Shown here: positions 7,072-15,956 of the stretch, piece after piece
How the letters are laid out: each line of letters begins with the position of its first letter
How positions within the stretch are numbered: the first letter of the stretch is position 1
Origin: Bacteroidales bacterium
Lineage (GTDB): Bacteria > Bacteroidota > Bacteroidia > Bacteroidales > F082
Direction: 5' to 3'
DNA: 64,000 nucleotides
Assembly: GCA_017530365.1 (NCBI GenBank)
Contig: JAFXMK010000010.1
Span: forward strand, 62,001 to 126,000
Translations under genes and position numbers: made by a program
The notes under the pieces: model-generated
Seen by the model: only the letters and a program-made list of their open reading frames with translations
Database searches by the model: none
What the model was told of the DNA's origin: nothing

Positions 7072-9804
7072 TCATCCGCATTTGGAATGACCGCAGTTGG
7101 TGCAAAGCATGCATCCATCCTGATAGATGATGGTGTCCTGTCCGCAATTCGGGCAGACCTTGCCTGTGACTTTGGTTCCGTTGGGGATATATTTCTTCAG
7201 CGCTCTTACAATACCGTTTTTCCATGTGTTGATGTTGTCCTCTTCAACGGTAAGGTTCTGAACCAGTTCAATGACATAGTTGATCGGCATGCCGTGGCGC
7301 AAGATACCAGAGATGAGCTTAGCGTAGTTCCAATATTCTTTGTTGAACATGCGCGACAAGCCTTGTATGGTAACGGGATAACCGCCCTTGTCGAGGTATT
7401 GGAAGTCGTATCTAGAGGCCTCGCCTTTGTTCTTTTCCTTGATGATCTTGCCTTTTTCGACGAAGGGAGGAAGGAAAATCTCATCGGCATTGCCAAGGAA
7501 GATCTCGTAAGGCTTGTCATTCAACTTGCCAACAAAGGCGATCCATTTCTCGTAGTTGTTTTGGAAGCGTACGACATCGCATTCGAGTTCCTTGGGACGT
7601 TGAGGGGCGGAGCTCATCTTGATATCATTTGGACGTCCCGTGTCTTCGGCCTTCTGTTTTTTGTCGTCTGCCTTCTTTTCGTCTTTGGATACCAGCACGC
7701 CGTCACGGGAGCCGTCACGGTAAATCGTCATGCCTTTGCAGCCGCATTCCCAAGCGGTCATGTAGATACGGCTCACCATCTCTTCGGTGGTCTCTTTGGG
7801 GATGTTGACAGTGACGCTGATGGAGTGGTCCACCCATTTTTGCATGCTGCCTTGCATCTTGACCTTGTTCACCCAGTCGATGTCGTTGGCAGTGGCTTTG
7901 TAATAAGGTGACTTGGCGATGACTTCCTTCAGTTGTTCGTCGTCATAATGCATCACCTCTTCAACGTTATAGCCATTGACTTCGAGCCAGGTGAGGAACT
8001 TGTGGTGGAACACGTTGTATTCCTCGAAGGCGTTGCCCACGCTGTCGATGAAGGTGGGGTGGGTGTCCTTGTCGTTCGCGTTGACTTTGCGGCGACGTTT
8101 ATATACCACCATGAACACAGGCTCGATGCCCGAGGTGGTTTGGGTGCAAAGACTCACGGAACCCGTCGGGGCAATAGTGAGCATGGCGATATTGCGTCGG
8201 CCTACACGGCACATCTTCTGGTACAAGTCCTCGTCCAAGGCACGCAATCTGTTGATGAAGGGGTTTTTCTCTTCGCGTTTGGCGTTGAACATAGGGAACT
8301 TGCCTCGTTCTTCGGCCAGGTTCACGGAAGAGCGATAGGCGTTGTAGGCTAGCAGCTTTTGAATCTCTGTGGAGAAGGCGATGGCTTCGTCGGAGGCGTA
8401 GCGTTTACCCAAAGCGGCAAGCATGTCACCCTCGGCGGTGATGCCGATACCCGTTCTTCTGCCTAGCAGGCATTTTTCCTTGATGTTTTTCCAAAGGTTG
8501 AGCTCGATGCGTTTCACCTCGGGATCTTCAGGGTCGGATTCGACTTTTTTCAAGATGCCATCGACTTTTTCGATCTCAAGATCGACGATATCGTCCATCA
8601 TGCGTTGGGCGATGGCCACGTGCTTGGCAAACAGCTGGCTGTTGAAGCGAGCTTCAGGAGTGAAGGGGTGGTCAACGTAGCTGTATAGGTTGATAGCTAG
8701 CAGGCGGCAGCTGTCGTATGCACAAAGCGGGATTTCGCCGCATGGGTTGGTGCTCAGGGTGCGGAAGCCGAGGTCGGCATAGCAGTCGGGGATGGACTCC
8801 CGAATGATGGTGTCCCAGAAAAGCACGCCGGGTTCTGCCGACTTCCAAGCGTTGTGGATGATTTTGTTCCACAAGGCGCGAGCATCCACTTCTTTGGTGA
8901 AGGTCGGATTGGGCGAGTCGATGGGGTATTGCTGGATGAAAGGCTTGTTTTCCTTTACACACTGCATGAACTCGTCGGTAATCCTGACGGAGACGTTGGC
9001 ATTGGTGATTTTACCTTGCGTCATCTTGGCATCGATGAAGGCTTCCGCATCGGGATGCTTGATGCTGATACTCATCATCAAGGCGCCACGACGGCCGTCT
9101 TGGGCGACTTCCTTGGTGGAGTTGGAGTAGCGTTCCATAAAAGGTACGATGCCGGTAGAAGTCAAAGCGCAGTTCTTGACGGGACTTCCAGTGGGTCGAA
9201 GATGGGAGAGGTCATGGCCGACACCCCCACGGCGTTTCATCAGCTGCACCTGTTCTTGGTCGATCTTCATGATGCCTCCGTAGGAGTCGGATTGTCCCTT
9301 GTTGCCGATGACAAAGCAATTGGAGAGGGATGAGATCTGGAAATCGTTACCGATGCCCGCCATGGGACTTCCTTGGGGAACGATGTATCTGAAATCTTTC
9401 AAGACCTCGAAGACCTCTTCTTCGGTCATTGGATTCGGGTATTTCCTTTCGATGCGTGCGATTTCCCTTGCGATTCGATGGTGCATCTCATCGGGTGTCA
9501 GCTCGTAGATGTTGCCGTCACTGTCCTTAAGCGCGTATTTGTTGGCCCATACGTCGCCGGCTAATGAATCTCCATGGAAATATTCTTTTGCTGCTGCCTT
9601 AACCTCCTCCAAGGGGTGCGGTTGATGCTTCACAACCACCTGCACATGTTCCTGTTGTGACAGCTCGTCATCGCTGAAATTTGTGTTTTGGCGAGCTTCC
9701 AATATCTTGTCGTATCCTACTTGGGTTTCTTTTTCAATTTCCTCGAGCTGCAACTCGCTAAAAAGCGTTTGCTCCATATCCAATTCTCGCCTCTTGTTCT
9801 TCAT
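7072..9804 (-). CDS. nrdJ: Adenosylcobalamin-dependent (class II) ribonucleotide reductase
   Basis: 910 residues. It reduces ribonucleotides to deoxyribonucleotides in the cytoplasm, using adenosylcobalamin to create the active-site radical, so it works with or without oxygen. Visible motifs are S-S-L-S-N-C-F with the redox Cys163, N-P-C-G-E with Asn353, Cys355 and Glu357, and L-T-I-A-P-T-G-S-V-S. A C-terminal Cys-rich ribbon (residues 884-910, C-P-N-C-G and then C-x2-C-x2-C) probably carries the reducing cysteine pair. The start is uncertain: ATG at 9804 or at 9777 (M-E-Q-T-L-F). The longer form is listed, and neither has a clear ribosome site. The PduO-type adenosyltransferase at 53690 could supply its cofactor. 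No class I reductase genes were seen here. Confidence 0.93.
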   Translation of the reverse strand: MKNKRRELDMEQTLFSELQLEEIEKETQVGYDKILEARQNTNFSDDELSQQEHVQVVVKHQPHPLEEVKAAAKEYFHGDSLAGDVWANKYALKDSDGNIYELTPDEMHHRIAREIARIERKYPNPMTEEEVFEVLKDFRYIVPQGSPMAGIGNDFQISSLSNCFVIGNKGQSDSYGGIMKIDQEQVQLMKRRGGVGHDLSHLRPTGSPVKNCALTSTGIVPFMERYSNSTKEVAQDGRRGALMMSISIKHPDAEAFIDAKMTQGKITNANVSVRITDEFMQCVKENKPFIQQYPIDSPNPTFTKEVDARALWNKIIHNAWKSAEPGVLFWDTIIRESIPDCYADLGFRTLSTNPCGEIPLCAYDSCRLLAINLYSYVDHPFTPEARFNSQLFAKHVAIAQRMMDDIVDLEIEKVDGILKKVESDPEDPEVKRIELNLWKNIKEKCLLGRRTGIGITAEGDMLAALGKRYASDEAIAFSTEIQKLLAYNAYRSSVNLAEERGKFPMFNAKREEKNPFINRLRALDEDLYQKMCRVGRRNIAMLTIAPTGSVSLCTQTTSGIEPVFMVVYKRRRKVNANDKDTHPTFIDSVGNAFEEYNVFHHKFLTWLEVNGYNVEEVMHYDDEQLKEVIAKSPYYKATANDIDWVNKVKMQGSMQKWVDHSISVTVNIPKETTEEMVSRIYMTAWECGCKGMTIYRDGSRDGVLVSKDEKKADDKKQKAEDTGRPNDIKMSSAPQRPKELECDVVRFQNNYEKWIAFVGKLNDKPYEIFLGNADEIFLPPFVEKGKIIKEKNKGEASRYDFQYLDKGGYPVTIQGLSRMFNKEYWNYAKLISGILRHGMPINYVIELVQNLTVEEDNINTWKNGIVRALKKYIPNGTKVTGKVCPNCGQDTIIYQDGCMLCTNCGHSKCG

Positions 9805-9835
9805 ATCTCGCTGAAAGTTAATAATTTAAAACTCC

Positions 9836-9891
9836 GCTATCCTAAAAATTCCACTCGTTATTAGCGAGTGCTAAATTAGGAAAGAGATAGC
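9836..9891. repeat. Nested inverted repeat with CIRCE-like core upstream of nrdJ
   Basis: Three pairs of arms face each other: GCTATC 9836-9841 with GATAGC 9886-9891, CCTAA 9841-9845 with TTAGG 9876-9880, and CACTCG 9852-9857 with CGAGTG 9865-9870. On the minus strand the core reads TTAGCACTC, nine bases, GAGTGGAAT (9874-9848). The CIRCE consensus is TTAGCACTC-N9-GAGTGCTAA, so the left arm is perfect, the spacing exact, and the right arm matches 6 of 9. It lies 32 bases before the longer nrdJ start. It could be a DNA operator or an RNA leader stem. Confidence 0.55.
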
Positions 9892-9902
9892 AATTGAAGG
9901 CT

Positions 9903-9966
9903 CGAAAAACGCTTTTTTTAACCTTGTTTTTATCAACAATTCGTGTTGATAAAAAAGTGTTTTTCG
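9903..9966 (-). terminator. Compound hairpin, probable bidirectional-looking terminator of the TolB/outer-membrane gene
   Basis: An inner perfect 12-bp stem (9927-9938 with 9944-9955, five-base loop) sits inside outer 16-base arms (9903-9918 with 9951-9966) that match with one mismatch. Both strands carry T-runs. The region begins seven bases after the stop at 9973 of the minus-strand gene, so a terminator is the simplest reading. Confidence 0.6.
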
Positions 9967-9972
9967 TAACGA

Positions 9973-12900
9973 TCAGAAGTCCAGATTGAAGGACAGATAA
10001 AACTGCGGTTTTTTATTGATGACGCCGTCTTCAATACCCCATGCCATATCACCTCTGACAAAATATCCCAGCAAGGTGGTCCTCAAGCCAAAGCCGAAAC
10101 CTCCCACGATGGGTTCTTTCATCTTGGTCACGCTGATGTCAAGGTTCCCGTCGTGATAATGCGATGTATAGAGTGAGTTACTTGGGTCGTATGGATTCCA
10201 TCCAGTCCAGGCAGTGCCCACGTCACCAAAGGCAACGATCTGGAAATTCTTGATAAATTGCATGTTGATGGGCCTGTCGAGTAGGTAGCTAAATACGGGG
10301 AAACGCAATTCGCTGTTGAGCACTAGGAAATTGTTGCCATTACGGATGTTCTGCTTGAAGCCCCTCATATTGGTGGCAAGGGTTTGATACCTGTAATTCT
10401 GTTCGTAGTCGATAGGGGTTTCGTAATTGTACTTTGCCATGATCCAGTTGTCAACACCGCCCATGAAATAGATCAACTTATTCTGGCCCAATGAGCTGCT
10501 GCCGGCAATACGATTGGCCCAGATGAAGTTTTGATGGATGCGGGTGTAGTTGCGGTAGTCAAAGCCGACCACGAAGAGGTTCTTGGTTTCTTTGTTAATG
10601 GTTTGATAGTATTCCGCAAAGACCTTTCCTCTTGCTCCGACATATAGGTTTGTTTGTAGTTTCTTGGAGTTGTCGTAAACCAATTCGGCTCTGAGTCCAC
10701 CCAAATGTGCTGCAGTAGCCTCTTCCGCCAAGCTGAAATTGTCGATGGCAAGGCTGACCGTTCGATCCCATCGATATAAGGCGGTACCACGAAGACTCAG
10801 GGTCTCATTGAACGGGTAACTCAACGTATAGAAGGCTTCGTTGGTAAAGGTTCGGTAGTAGTAATAGCCGTAATTGTCGGTGACATATCGGTGTAAGGTC
10901 AAGCTTTTGTCGAGACGATGTCTCAAATCTCGGAACCGCACCACGTATTCATTGTTGATCAAAGAGCGGTTCAACTTCACGCCCAGATCGATCTTATAGT
11001 CTTCCATCAGATCAGCCATGGTAGAACCCAACAGGACGTTGCCCGGGGAGCTGAGATAGATGGCGCCCCCATAACCTGAGAAGGGCTGGTAGCTGTAATT
11101 CATGTAGCTGAAGTCGAGCTGGCTCGTCAACTTGTCGGTGAAGAGTTCAACATAATAATTTTGGGCCCTGACGGTAGTGTCTTTTTTTGCCGCAAGCAAT
11201 CTCATATAACTGGAGATCTGGCTGGGATTGGTGAACTGGTGGATGCTGTCGGACGCAGGCCCCAGGGGTCTTGTCTTCCTAGGCTCCCTATAACTGTTTT
11301 TGAATCGATGGCTGGTGGTTTTCCCCTCCACTCGTTCTTCTTCTTTTTTCTTTTTCAGCAGCCGTTGCTGGGCGTAGGGACTCATCTGCTTAATGTCTTT
11401 GGCTGCACTATTCGGTTGATAATAAGTGGAATAGAATTTTTGGCCGTCCAGGTCGGTAATCAGCATGACCAGTTTCTTGTCCCTTGGGTTGTATGAATAA
11501 TCAATAATGCTCGTTGTATAGTTGGTCAAAGGCTTACTGACCGAATAATAGCGGTAATGTACGGTAGTGTCGATATGGCTTACCGCACTGTCGAAATTTG
11601 CCTCATAAAGATTATAGAAGCCGCTGGAGTCGTTCAGGTAAAACAGCTTGTTGCCTTGGAACGTCTTGGGAAGGATGCTGCTTGAAAGATGTTGTGCCGT
11701 CAAGTTGGTCAGTTGCCTCTTTGTGCCTTTATAGTTGTAGGCAAAAAGGTTGAATTGTTTCATCTGCATTCCAGGCGAGGTCTGGACCTCCAGCTCTTCA
11801 TCAAGGCGGTTGGAACTGAAGATGATCTGTTTGTCATCCGAAGTGAAAACGGGTGACAAATCGGTGTAATAATCATCGGTGATCTGTTCCAAAGTGTTGG
11901 AAAACAAATTGTAAACAAAGATGTCGGGTTTCCCGAAACGGGAGGCGGCCAAGACGATTTTCCGTTCCTTATGGGCATGGGAGAAGGAAGTTATCTTTTG
12001 GAATTCATAAAGATATGTCTTACCAATCTTTTTGGTGCCCAGATCAAGGTTGCATAGCAGCAGTTGTCCTTCCTCTTCAATGATGAACGACAGGATGTTG
12101 CCTGTCGGATGCCATGCCAACAAAGGGAAGGAGGTGTCAATCCAAGTGTCGGAGCGGTATCCGCCTTTATAGAGTCGCTCTTTTTTTCCTGTGGCGAGTT
12201 CTTCGATCCAGATGCCTACTTTGCCTTCGTCGTTGCTGACGTAAGCGATGCGTTTGCCGTCAGGACTGACTTCAGGTTCAGTATAGGTGCGGTGTTTGCG
12301 GTACTTCAGTGCCATTAGTTCTGTCGGCTTTTCCTGTTTGATAACCTTGTACCTTGATTCGTAAAAAGCGTACCATTGCTTGATCAACTCTTTGTATTTC
12401 ACGCCTGTGACATAGAGCAGTGCTTTTTTTACGTTTTGGGAGCTCTCAGCTAAGATCAGGATGTCGTTGAAGGCCTTGGTGCCGTATTTTTCCTCGATAA
12501 ATCCCCAAAAGGAATAGCCAGCGATGATGGCGTCTTGGTTTTGTAAATGATTGAGTTTCTTGAACTCGCCGGATAGAATACCTTGTTGAAGTCTGTCTTC
12601 CTTAAAGCTATCCCAATCCTCAGTAATATAGGCACACAGTCCGCTCTGGAACCATTCGGGGATGTCGTAGCGGTAGGAGCTCCTGATTTGGGAGCCTATG
12701 GAAGTGCCGTTCATGACTTGGGTCAGGAGCAGGTGGGCGATGCCTTCTTTGATCTGTTGCTCGAAGTCAGCATAGTTGCCGTTGAAATACAGGAACACCT
12801 TCGATCCGATGATTCTGGTGACACCACCGGTGTTGCCCGTGTCCTCCTCTTTGTTGTTGAGGTTACTTTGCTTGAGATCGCCAAGGCTGTTGAAAACCAA

Positions 12901-13188
12901 AAATTGGACCTTGTTGCCAAAGTGCGATCCAAATTTTTTTTCAATTTCTGGGATAGCGTCTTTGGCATAGTTGAGCACATAGTTGGCCAGATCATTGCCG
13001 CCTTGGTAGAAATAAACATCGAAATTCTCGTAACGATAATACGACCAATGGAAGTCTTTCCATTGGATGCGGTTCTTGCCGAATTCCATGTTCATGCCGT
13101 TGTAGAACTGGGCGTGGGCGAATGAAGTCATCGCTGTCAGCATTGCCAACAGCATCAAACGCAAAAACCGTTTTCTGTTCGACTTCAT
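9973..13188 (-). CDS. TolB-like beta-propeller fused to an outer-membrane beta-barrel
   Basis: 1071 residues from the ATG at 13188. The frame stays open upstream to 13545, but only this start gives a Sec signal peptide (ends F-A-H-A-Q), and a promoter box lies directly before it. Residues about 45-200 resemble a zinc-peptidase (gluzincin, MA-like) domain. The catalytic H-E-x-x-H is replaced by E-G-I-A-H at 148-152, so it is probably inactive. Residues about 290-560 hold TolB/PD40-type propeller repeats (P-D-G-K-R-I-A-Y-V, D-K-Q-I-I-F-S-S). The last 300 residues or so look like an Omp85/surface-antigen barrel and end in the aromatic L-S-F-N-L-D-F, which suits recognition by the Bam machinery. 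The family is restricted to Bacteroidota and its function is not established. It stands alone, facing away from the metallo-hydrolase gene. Confidence 0.75.
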   Translation of the reverse strand: MKSNRKRFLRLMLLAMLTAMTSFAHAQFYNGMNMEFGKNRIQWKDFHWSYYRYENFDVYFYQGGNDLANYVLNYAKDAIPEIEKKFGSHFGNKVQFLVFNSLGDLKQSNLNNKEEDTGNTGGVTRIIGSKVFLYFNGNYADFEQQIKEGIAHLLLTQVMNGTSIGSQIRSSYRYDIPEWFQSGLCAYITEDWDSFKEDRLQQGILSGEFKKLNHLQNQDAIIAGYSFWGFIEEKYGTKAFNDILILAESSQNVKKALLYVTGVKYKELIKQWYAFYESRYKVIKQEKPTELMALKYRKHRTYTEPEVSPDGKRIAYVSNDEGKVGIWIEELATGKKERLYKGGYRSDTWIDTSFPLLAWHPTGNILSFIIEEEGQLLLCNLDLGTKKIGKTYLYEFQKITSFSHAHKERKIVLAASRFGKPDIFVYNLFSNTLEQITDDYYTDLSPVFTSDDKQIIFSSNRLDEELEVQTSPGMQMKQFNLFAYNYKGTKRQLTNLTAQHLSSSILPKTFQGNKLFYLNDSSGFYNLYEANFDSAVSHIDTTVHYRYYSVSKPLTNYTTSIIDYSYNPRDKKLVMLITDLDGQKFYSTYYQPNSAAKDIKQMSPYAQQRLLKKKKEEERVEGKTTSHRFKNSYREPRKTRPLGPASDSIHQFTNPSQISSYMRLLAAKKDTTVRAQNYYVELFTDKLTSQLDFSYMNYSYQPFSGYGGAIYLSSPGNVLLGSTMADLMEDYKIDLGVKLNRSLINNEYVVRFRDLRHRLDKSLTLHRYVTDNYGYYYYRTFTNEAFYTLSYPFNETLSLRGTALYRWDRTVSLAIDNFSLAEEATAAHLGGLRAELVYDNSKKLQTNLYVGARGKVFAEYYQTINKETKNLFVVGFDYRNYTRIHQNFIWANRIAGSSSLGQNKLIYFMGGVDNWIMAKYNYETPIDYEQNYRYQTLATNMRGFKQNIRNGNNFLVLNSELRFPVFSYLLDRPINMQFIKNFQIVAFGDVGTAWTGWNPYDPSNSLYTSHYHDGNLDISVTKMKEPIVGGFGFGLRTTLLGYFVRGDMAWGIEDGVINKKPQFYLSFNLDF

Positions 13189-13207
13189 TTTATTCGGGTT
13201 GAATCTG

Positions 13208-13215
13208 CAAAAATA
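13208..13215 (-). promoter_or_regulatory. Promoter -7 element for the TolB/outer-membrane gene
   Basis: TATTTTTG on the minus strand, 19 bases before the ATG at 13188. It supports that start over the longer open frame. Confidence 0.65.
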
Positions 13216-13227
13216 CGGAATTCTCCT

Positions 13228-13235
13228 TACCTTTG
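13228..13235 (+). promoter_or_regulatory. Promoter -7 element for the metallo-hydrolase gene
   Basis: TACCTTTG, 22 bases before the ATG at 13258. It diverges from the box at 13208-13215, with only 12 bases between the two. Confidence 0.6.
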
Positions 13236-13257
13236 CCCAACAAATCTTCAAATCGAC

Positions 13258-13902
13258 ATGCTTCAAATCAACTCTCTTGTTTTTAATCCCTTTGGAGAGA
13301 ACACATACGTAATCTTCGATGAAACCAAGGATTGTGTCATCATCGACCCTGGCTGCTACACTGCTTCTGAGGAAGACCGTTTGTTTGGCTTTATCGACCA
13401 GCATCAACTGAAGCCGCTGATGGTGATCAACACTCATGGTCATGTGGATCATGTGGTCGGCAACAACGCCGTGAAGCGCCGTTATGGCATCCCTGCGGCT
13501 GCGCATTCTGGCACGCATCCTGACTTTACTCAGGCCAAACGTCAAGCGGTGTGGCTGGGCTTTCAGCCGGTGGGGGATATCGACCTTCCCGATGTGGACC
13601 TGCAGGATGATGAGGTGATTAAAATAGGAGAGAGCAGTTTAGAGGTGATTTGTACCCCGGGACATGCGCGTGGAAGCATCAGTCTTTATGCTCCTGTCGA
13701 AGGTTGGGTTCTCACAGGCGATGCACTCTTCTGCCGCAGCGTGGGTCGTACCGATCTCCCTGGAGGCGACTTCGAGGAGCTTCGGGAGTCCATCCGTAGC
13801 CGTTTGTTTACCTTACCAAACGATACGGAAGTGTTTTCTGGTCACGGTGAGTCCACGACCATCGGAGAGGAGAAGGATTTTAATCCTTACGTTGCTGTTT
13901 AG
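13258..13902 (+). CDS. MBL-fold metallo-hydrolase (glyoxalase II-like)
   Basis: 214 residues, a stand-alone metallo-beta-lactamase domain. The metal site T-H-G-H-V-D-H is at residues 59-65 (His60, His62, Asp64, His65). Further ligands lie in P-G-H-A-R-G-S, T-G-D-A-L-F and the C-terminal S-G-H-G-E. This pattern fits cytoplasmic glyoxalase II-like thioester hydrolases, which bind two zinc or iron ions. The true substrate cannot be told from sequence. The protein is shorter than true glyoxalase II (about 250) and lacks its extra C-terminal helices. It has its own promoter, with rocD following behind a separate one. Confidence 0.85.
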   Translation: MLQINSLVFNPFGENTYVIFDETKDCVIIDPGCYTASEEDRLFGFIDQHQLKPLMVINTHGHVDHVVGNNAVKRRYGIPAAAHSGTHPDFTQAKRQAVWLGFQPVGDIDLPDVDLQDDEVIKIGESSLEVICTPGHARGSISLYAPVEGWVLTGDALFCRSVGRTDLPGGDFEELRESIRSRLFTLPNDTEVFSGHGESTTIGEEKDFNPYVAV

Positions 13903-13927
13903 AGTTGATTTATTCAAAATTAAACGC

Positions 13928-13935
13928 TAATTTTG
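13928..13935 (+). promoter_or_regulatory. Promoter -7 element for rocD
   Basis: TAATTTTG, 54 bases before the rocD ATG. The leader between them is AT-rich and repeats TCTTTAAATC-like units (13957-13990). A similar leader precedes tnaA. Confidence 0.6.
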
Positions 13936-13989
13936 CGGCTCATTTTAAATATTGAATCTTTAAATCTTTAAATCCTTAAATATCGAATC

Positions 13990-15222
13990 ATGATCGAAAA
14001 AATCACGTCATCACAGCAGGCTATGGACCTCGAAGAGAAATACGGTGCCCATAACTACCACCCGCTGCCAGTCGTCCTCGCCAAGGGCAAGGGCGCCAAG
14101 GTTTGGGATGTCGAAGGCAAGGAATACTTCGACTTCTTGTCAGCTTACTCCGCAGTGAACCAAGGTCACTGCCACCCAGCCATCATCAAGGCCATGACCG
14201 ACCAGGCCAATCGTCTTACCCTCAGCTCACGCGCTTTCTACAACGACGCGTTGGGCGTTTGGGAAAAGTATGTCACCGAGTATTTCGGCTACGACAAAGT
14301 GTTGCCGATGAACTCCGGCGCTGAAGCCGACGAGACCGGTCTGAAGCTCGCTCGCCGCTGGGGTGTGGTCAAGAAAGGTATCCCGAACGACAAGGTGAAG
14401 ATCGTCTGCTGCGAAGGCAACTTCCACGGCCGTACCATCACCATCATCACCATGAGTAACGACCCCGAGAGCTACGCCAACTACGGTCCTATGACGCCTG
14501 GTTTCATCCGTATCCCCTATAACGATCCGGCTGCCCTCGAGAAGGTTCTCGACGAACAGGGTGACGAGATTGCTGGCTTCCTCCTGGAGCCGATCCAAGG
14601 CGAAGCTGGTGTGTATGTCCCGGATGACGGCTACCTGAAGAAGTGCTATGATATCTGCAAGAAGCACAATGTGCTGTTTATGGCCGACGAGGTGCAGTGC
14701 GGTATCGCCCGTACGGGTAAGATGCTGGCTTGCGACCACGAGGGCGTCCGTCCCGACATCCTCATCCTCGGCAAGGCCCTCGGTGGTGGCGTAGTGCCGG
14801 TCTCCTGCGTGTTGGCCGACGACGACATCATGCTGAACATCAAGCCCGGTGAGCACGGCTCCACCTTCGGTGGCAACCCTGTGGCCGCACGCGTGTCCAT
14901 CGCTGCCCTCCAGGTCATCAAAGATGAACACCTGATGGAGAACGCTGAGCGTCTCGGTAAGATCTTCCGTGAGGAGATCGGCAAGATCAAGAGCCCGATG
15001 ATCGAGAAGGTCCGCGGTAAAGGCTTGCTCAACGCCGTGATCATTAAGCCTAAAGACGGCAAAGAGGCTTGGGATGTGTGCTTGAAGATGCGTGACCTCG
15101 GCCTGCTGGCCAAGCCTACCCACCAGCACATCATCCGCTTCGCTCCGCCCTTGGTCATCACCGAGGCCGAACTTCGCGAAGCCATCGAGATCATCAAAAA
15201 GGCCATCGCCTCGTTTGAATGA
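13990..15222 (+). CDS. rocD: Ornithine aminotransferase
   Basis: 410 residues, a class III PLP-dependent aminotransferase. It converts ornithine and 2-oxoglutarate to glutamate semialdehyde and glutamate in the cytoplasm, linking arginine breakdown to proline and glutamate. The PLP lysine is Lys262 in [22 protein letters not shown] gives the Asp that holds the pyridine ring, and F-H-G-R-T lies in the N-terminal half. The start [12 protein letters not shown] is typical of ornithine (not acetylornithine) aminotransferases. Codon choice is strongly biased towards C-ending codons, as in the tnaA and TPR genes, which suggests high expression. It ends in a clear terminator. Confidence 0.93.
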   Translation: MIEKITSSQQAMDLEEKYGAHNYHPLPVVLAKGKGAKVWDVEGKEYFDFLSAYSAVNQGHCHPAIIKAMTDQANRLTLSSRAFYNDALGVWEKYVTEYFGYDKVLPMNSGAEADETGLKLARRWGVVKKGIPNDKVKIVCCEGNFHGRTITIITMSNDPESYANYGPMTPGFIRIPYNDPAALEKVLDEQGDEIAGFLLEPIQGEAGVYVPDDGYLKKCYDICKKHNVLFMADEVQCGIARTGKMLACDHEGVRPDILILGKALGGGVVPVSCVLADDDIMLNIKPGEHGSTFGGNPVAARVSIAALQVIKDEHLMENAERLGKIFREEIGKIKSPMIEKVRGKGLLNAVIIKPKDGKEAWDVCLKMRDLGLLAKPTHQHIIRFAPPLVITEAELREAIEIIKKAIASFE

Positions 15223-15239
15223 TCCAATGATAATGAATG

Positions 15240-15270
15240 AAAAAGCCCGTCGGTTTGGCGGGCTTTTTTT
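15240..15270 (+). terminator. Intrinsic terminator of rocD
   Basis: AAAAGCCCG (15241-15249) pairs with CGGGCTTTT (15259-15267), and the T-run continues to 15270. The next promoter box starts two bases later, so termination and initiation are packed together. Confidence 0.88.
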
Positions 15271-15271
15271 G

Positions 15272-15279
15272 TATCTTTG
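15272..15279 (+). promoter_or_regulatory. Promoter -7 element for gph
   Basis: TATCTTTG, five bases before the ATG at 15285. The transcript would be leaderless or nearly so. Its upstream recognition region coincides with the rocD terminator stem. Confidence 0.65.
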
Positions 15280-15284
15280 CCGAC

Positions 15285-15926
15285 ATGAAAAAACTAGTGA
15301 TTTTCGATCTTGACGGTACCTTGCTCGACACCATCGAGGACCTTGGCAATGCTGTCAATTATATCTTGGAACGCCATGGGATGCCCCAATACACCGTGGA
15401 GCAATACCGTAAGATGGTGGGTCACGGCATCCGTAACTTGATTCGTAAAGCCTTCTCTCCGATGGAACTGAACGATGCCTATCTTGAAACTTGCGTGGCG
15501 GAGTTCAAGACGTATTACTTGGCCCATATCGACGAACATACTCGTCCCTTCCCGGGTATCGTGAAACTGCTTAACGACTTGTATGCCCGTGGCGTTCAGC
15601 TGGCCGTTGTCTCCAACAAGGTTCAAGAGGGCACCGAGCGGCTCATTCGCGAATTCTTTCCAGACATCGTTTTTGTCGTCATCTTCGGCAATCGGGTGGG
15701 CTATCCCATGAAGCCGGCACCAGAGATTGTTGCCTCCGTGCTGGTCAAGGCCGGCTGTTCGCCTTCTGATGCTGTCATGGTGGGCGACTCCAACACCGAC
15801 ATGCAGACTGCCGCCAATGGTGGCATCGACGGCATTGCCGTCAGCTGGGGCAACCGTACCCGTGAACAGCTGGCAGGAAACCGAATTGTTGACACCGTAA
15901 AGGAGCTGCGAGACGCACTTTTGTGA
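15285..15926 (+). CDS. gph: HAD-family phosphoglycolate phosphatase
   Basis: 213 residues. The frame is open back to 15237, but those codons translate the rocD terminator, so the start is the ATG at 15285 (M-K-K-L-V-I-F-D-L-D-G-T). The haloacid-dehalogenase motifs are all present: motif I D-L-D-G-T with the nucleophile Asp8, motif II in A-V-V-S-N-K, motif III at M-K-P, and motif IV V-G-D-S-N-T-D. An alpha-helical cap follows motif I. It probably removes phosphate from 2-phosphoglycolate formed during DNA repair, though a related sugar phosphate cannot be excluded. Length and motifs are normal. The DUF4421 gene follows with its own promoter. Confidence 0.82.
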   Translation: MKKLVIFDLDGTLLDTIEDLGNAVNYILERHGMPQYTVEQYRKMVGHGIRNLIRKAFSPMELNDAYLETCVAEFKTYYLAHIDEHTRPFPGIVKLLNDLYARGVQLAVVSNKVQEGTERLIREFFPDIVFVVIFGNRVGYPMKPAPEIVASVLVKAGCSPSDAVMVGDSNTDMQTAANGGIDGIAVSWGNRTREQLAGNRIVDTVKELRDALL

Positions 15927-15933
15927 AATTCAT

Positions 15934-15941
15934 TATCTTTG
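15934..15941 (+). promoter_or_regulatory. Promoter -7 element for the DUF4421 gene
   Basis: TATCTTTG, 15 bases before the ATG at 15957. It lies inside the longer open frame that begins at 15939, which favours the downstream ATG. Confidence 0.6.
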
Positions 15942-15956
15942 CAAAAAACAAGATCT

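Noticed and set aside
9805-9972. Cobalamin riboswitch upstream of the B12-dependent reductase
   Set aside because: The region is too short and is fully taken up by inverted repeats; no B12-box-like sequence was recognised.
13189-13545. Long N-terminal extension of the TolB/outer-membrane gene
   Set aside because: It would place the signal peptide inside the protein, run antisense through the metallo-hydrolase gene and cross both promoters; the ATG at 13188 fits far better.
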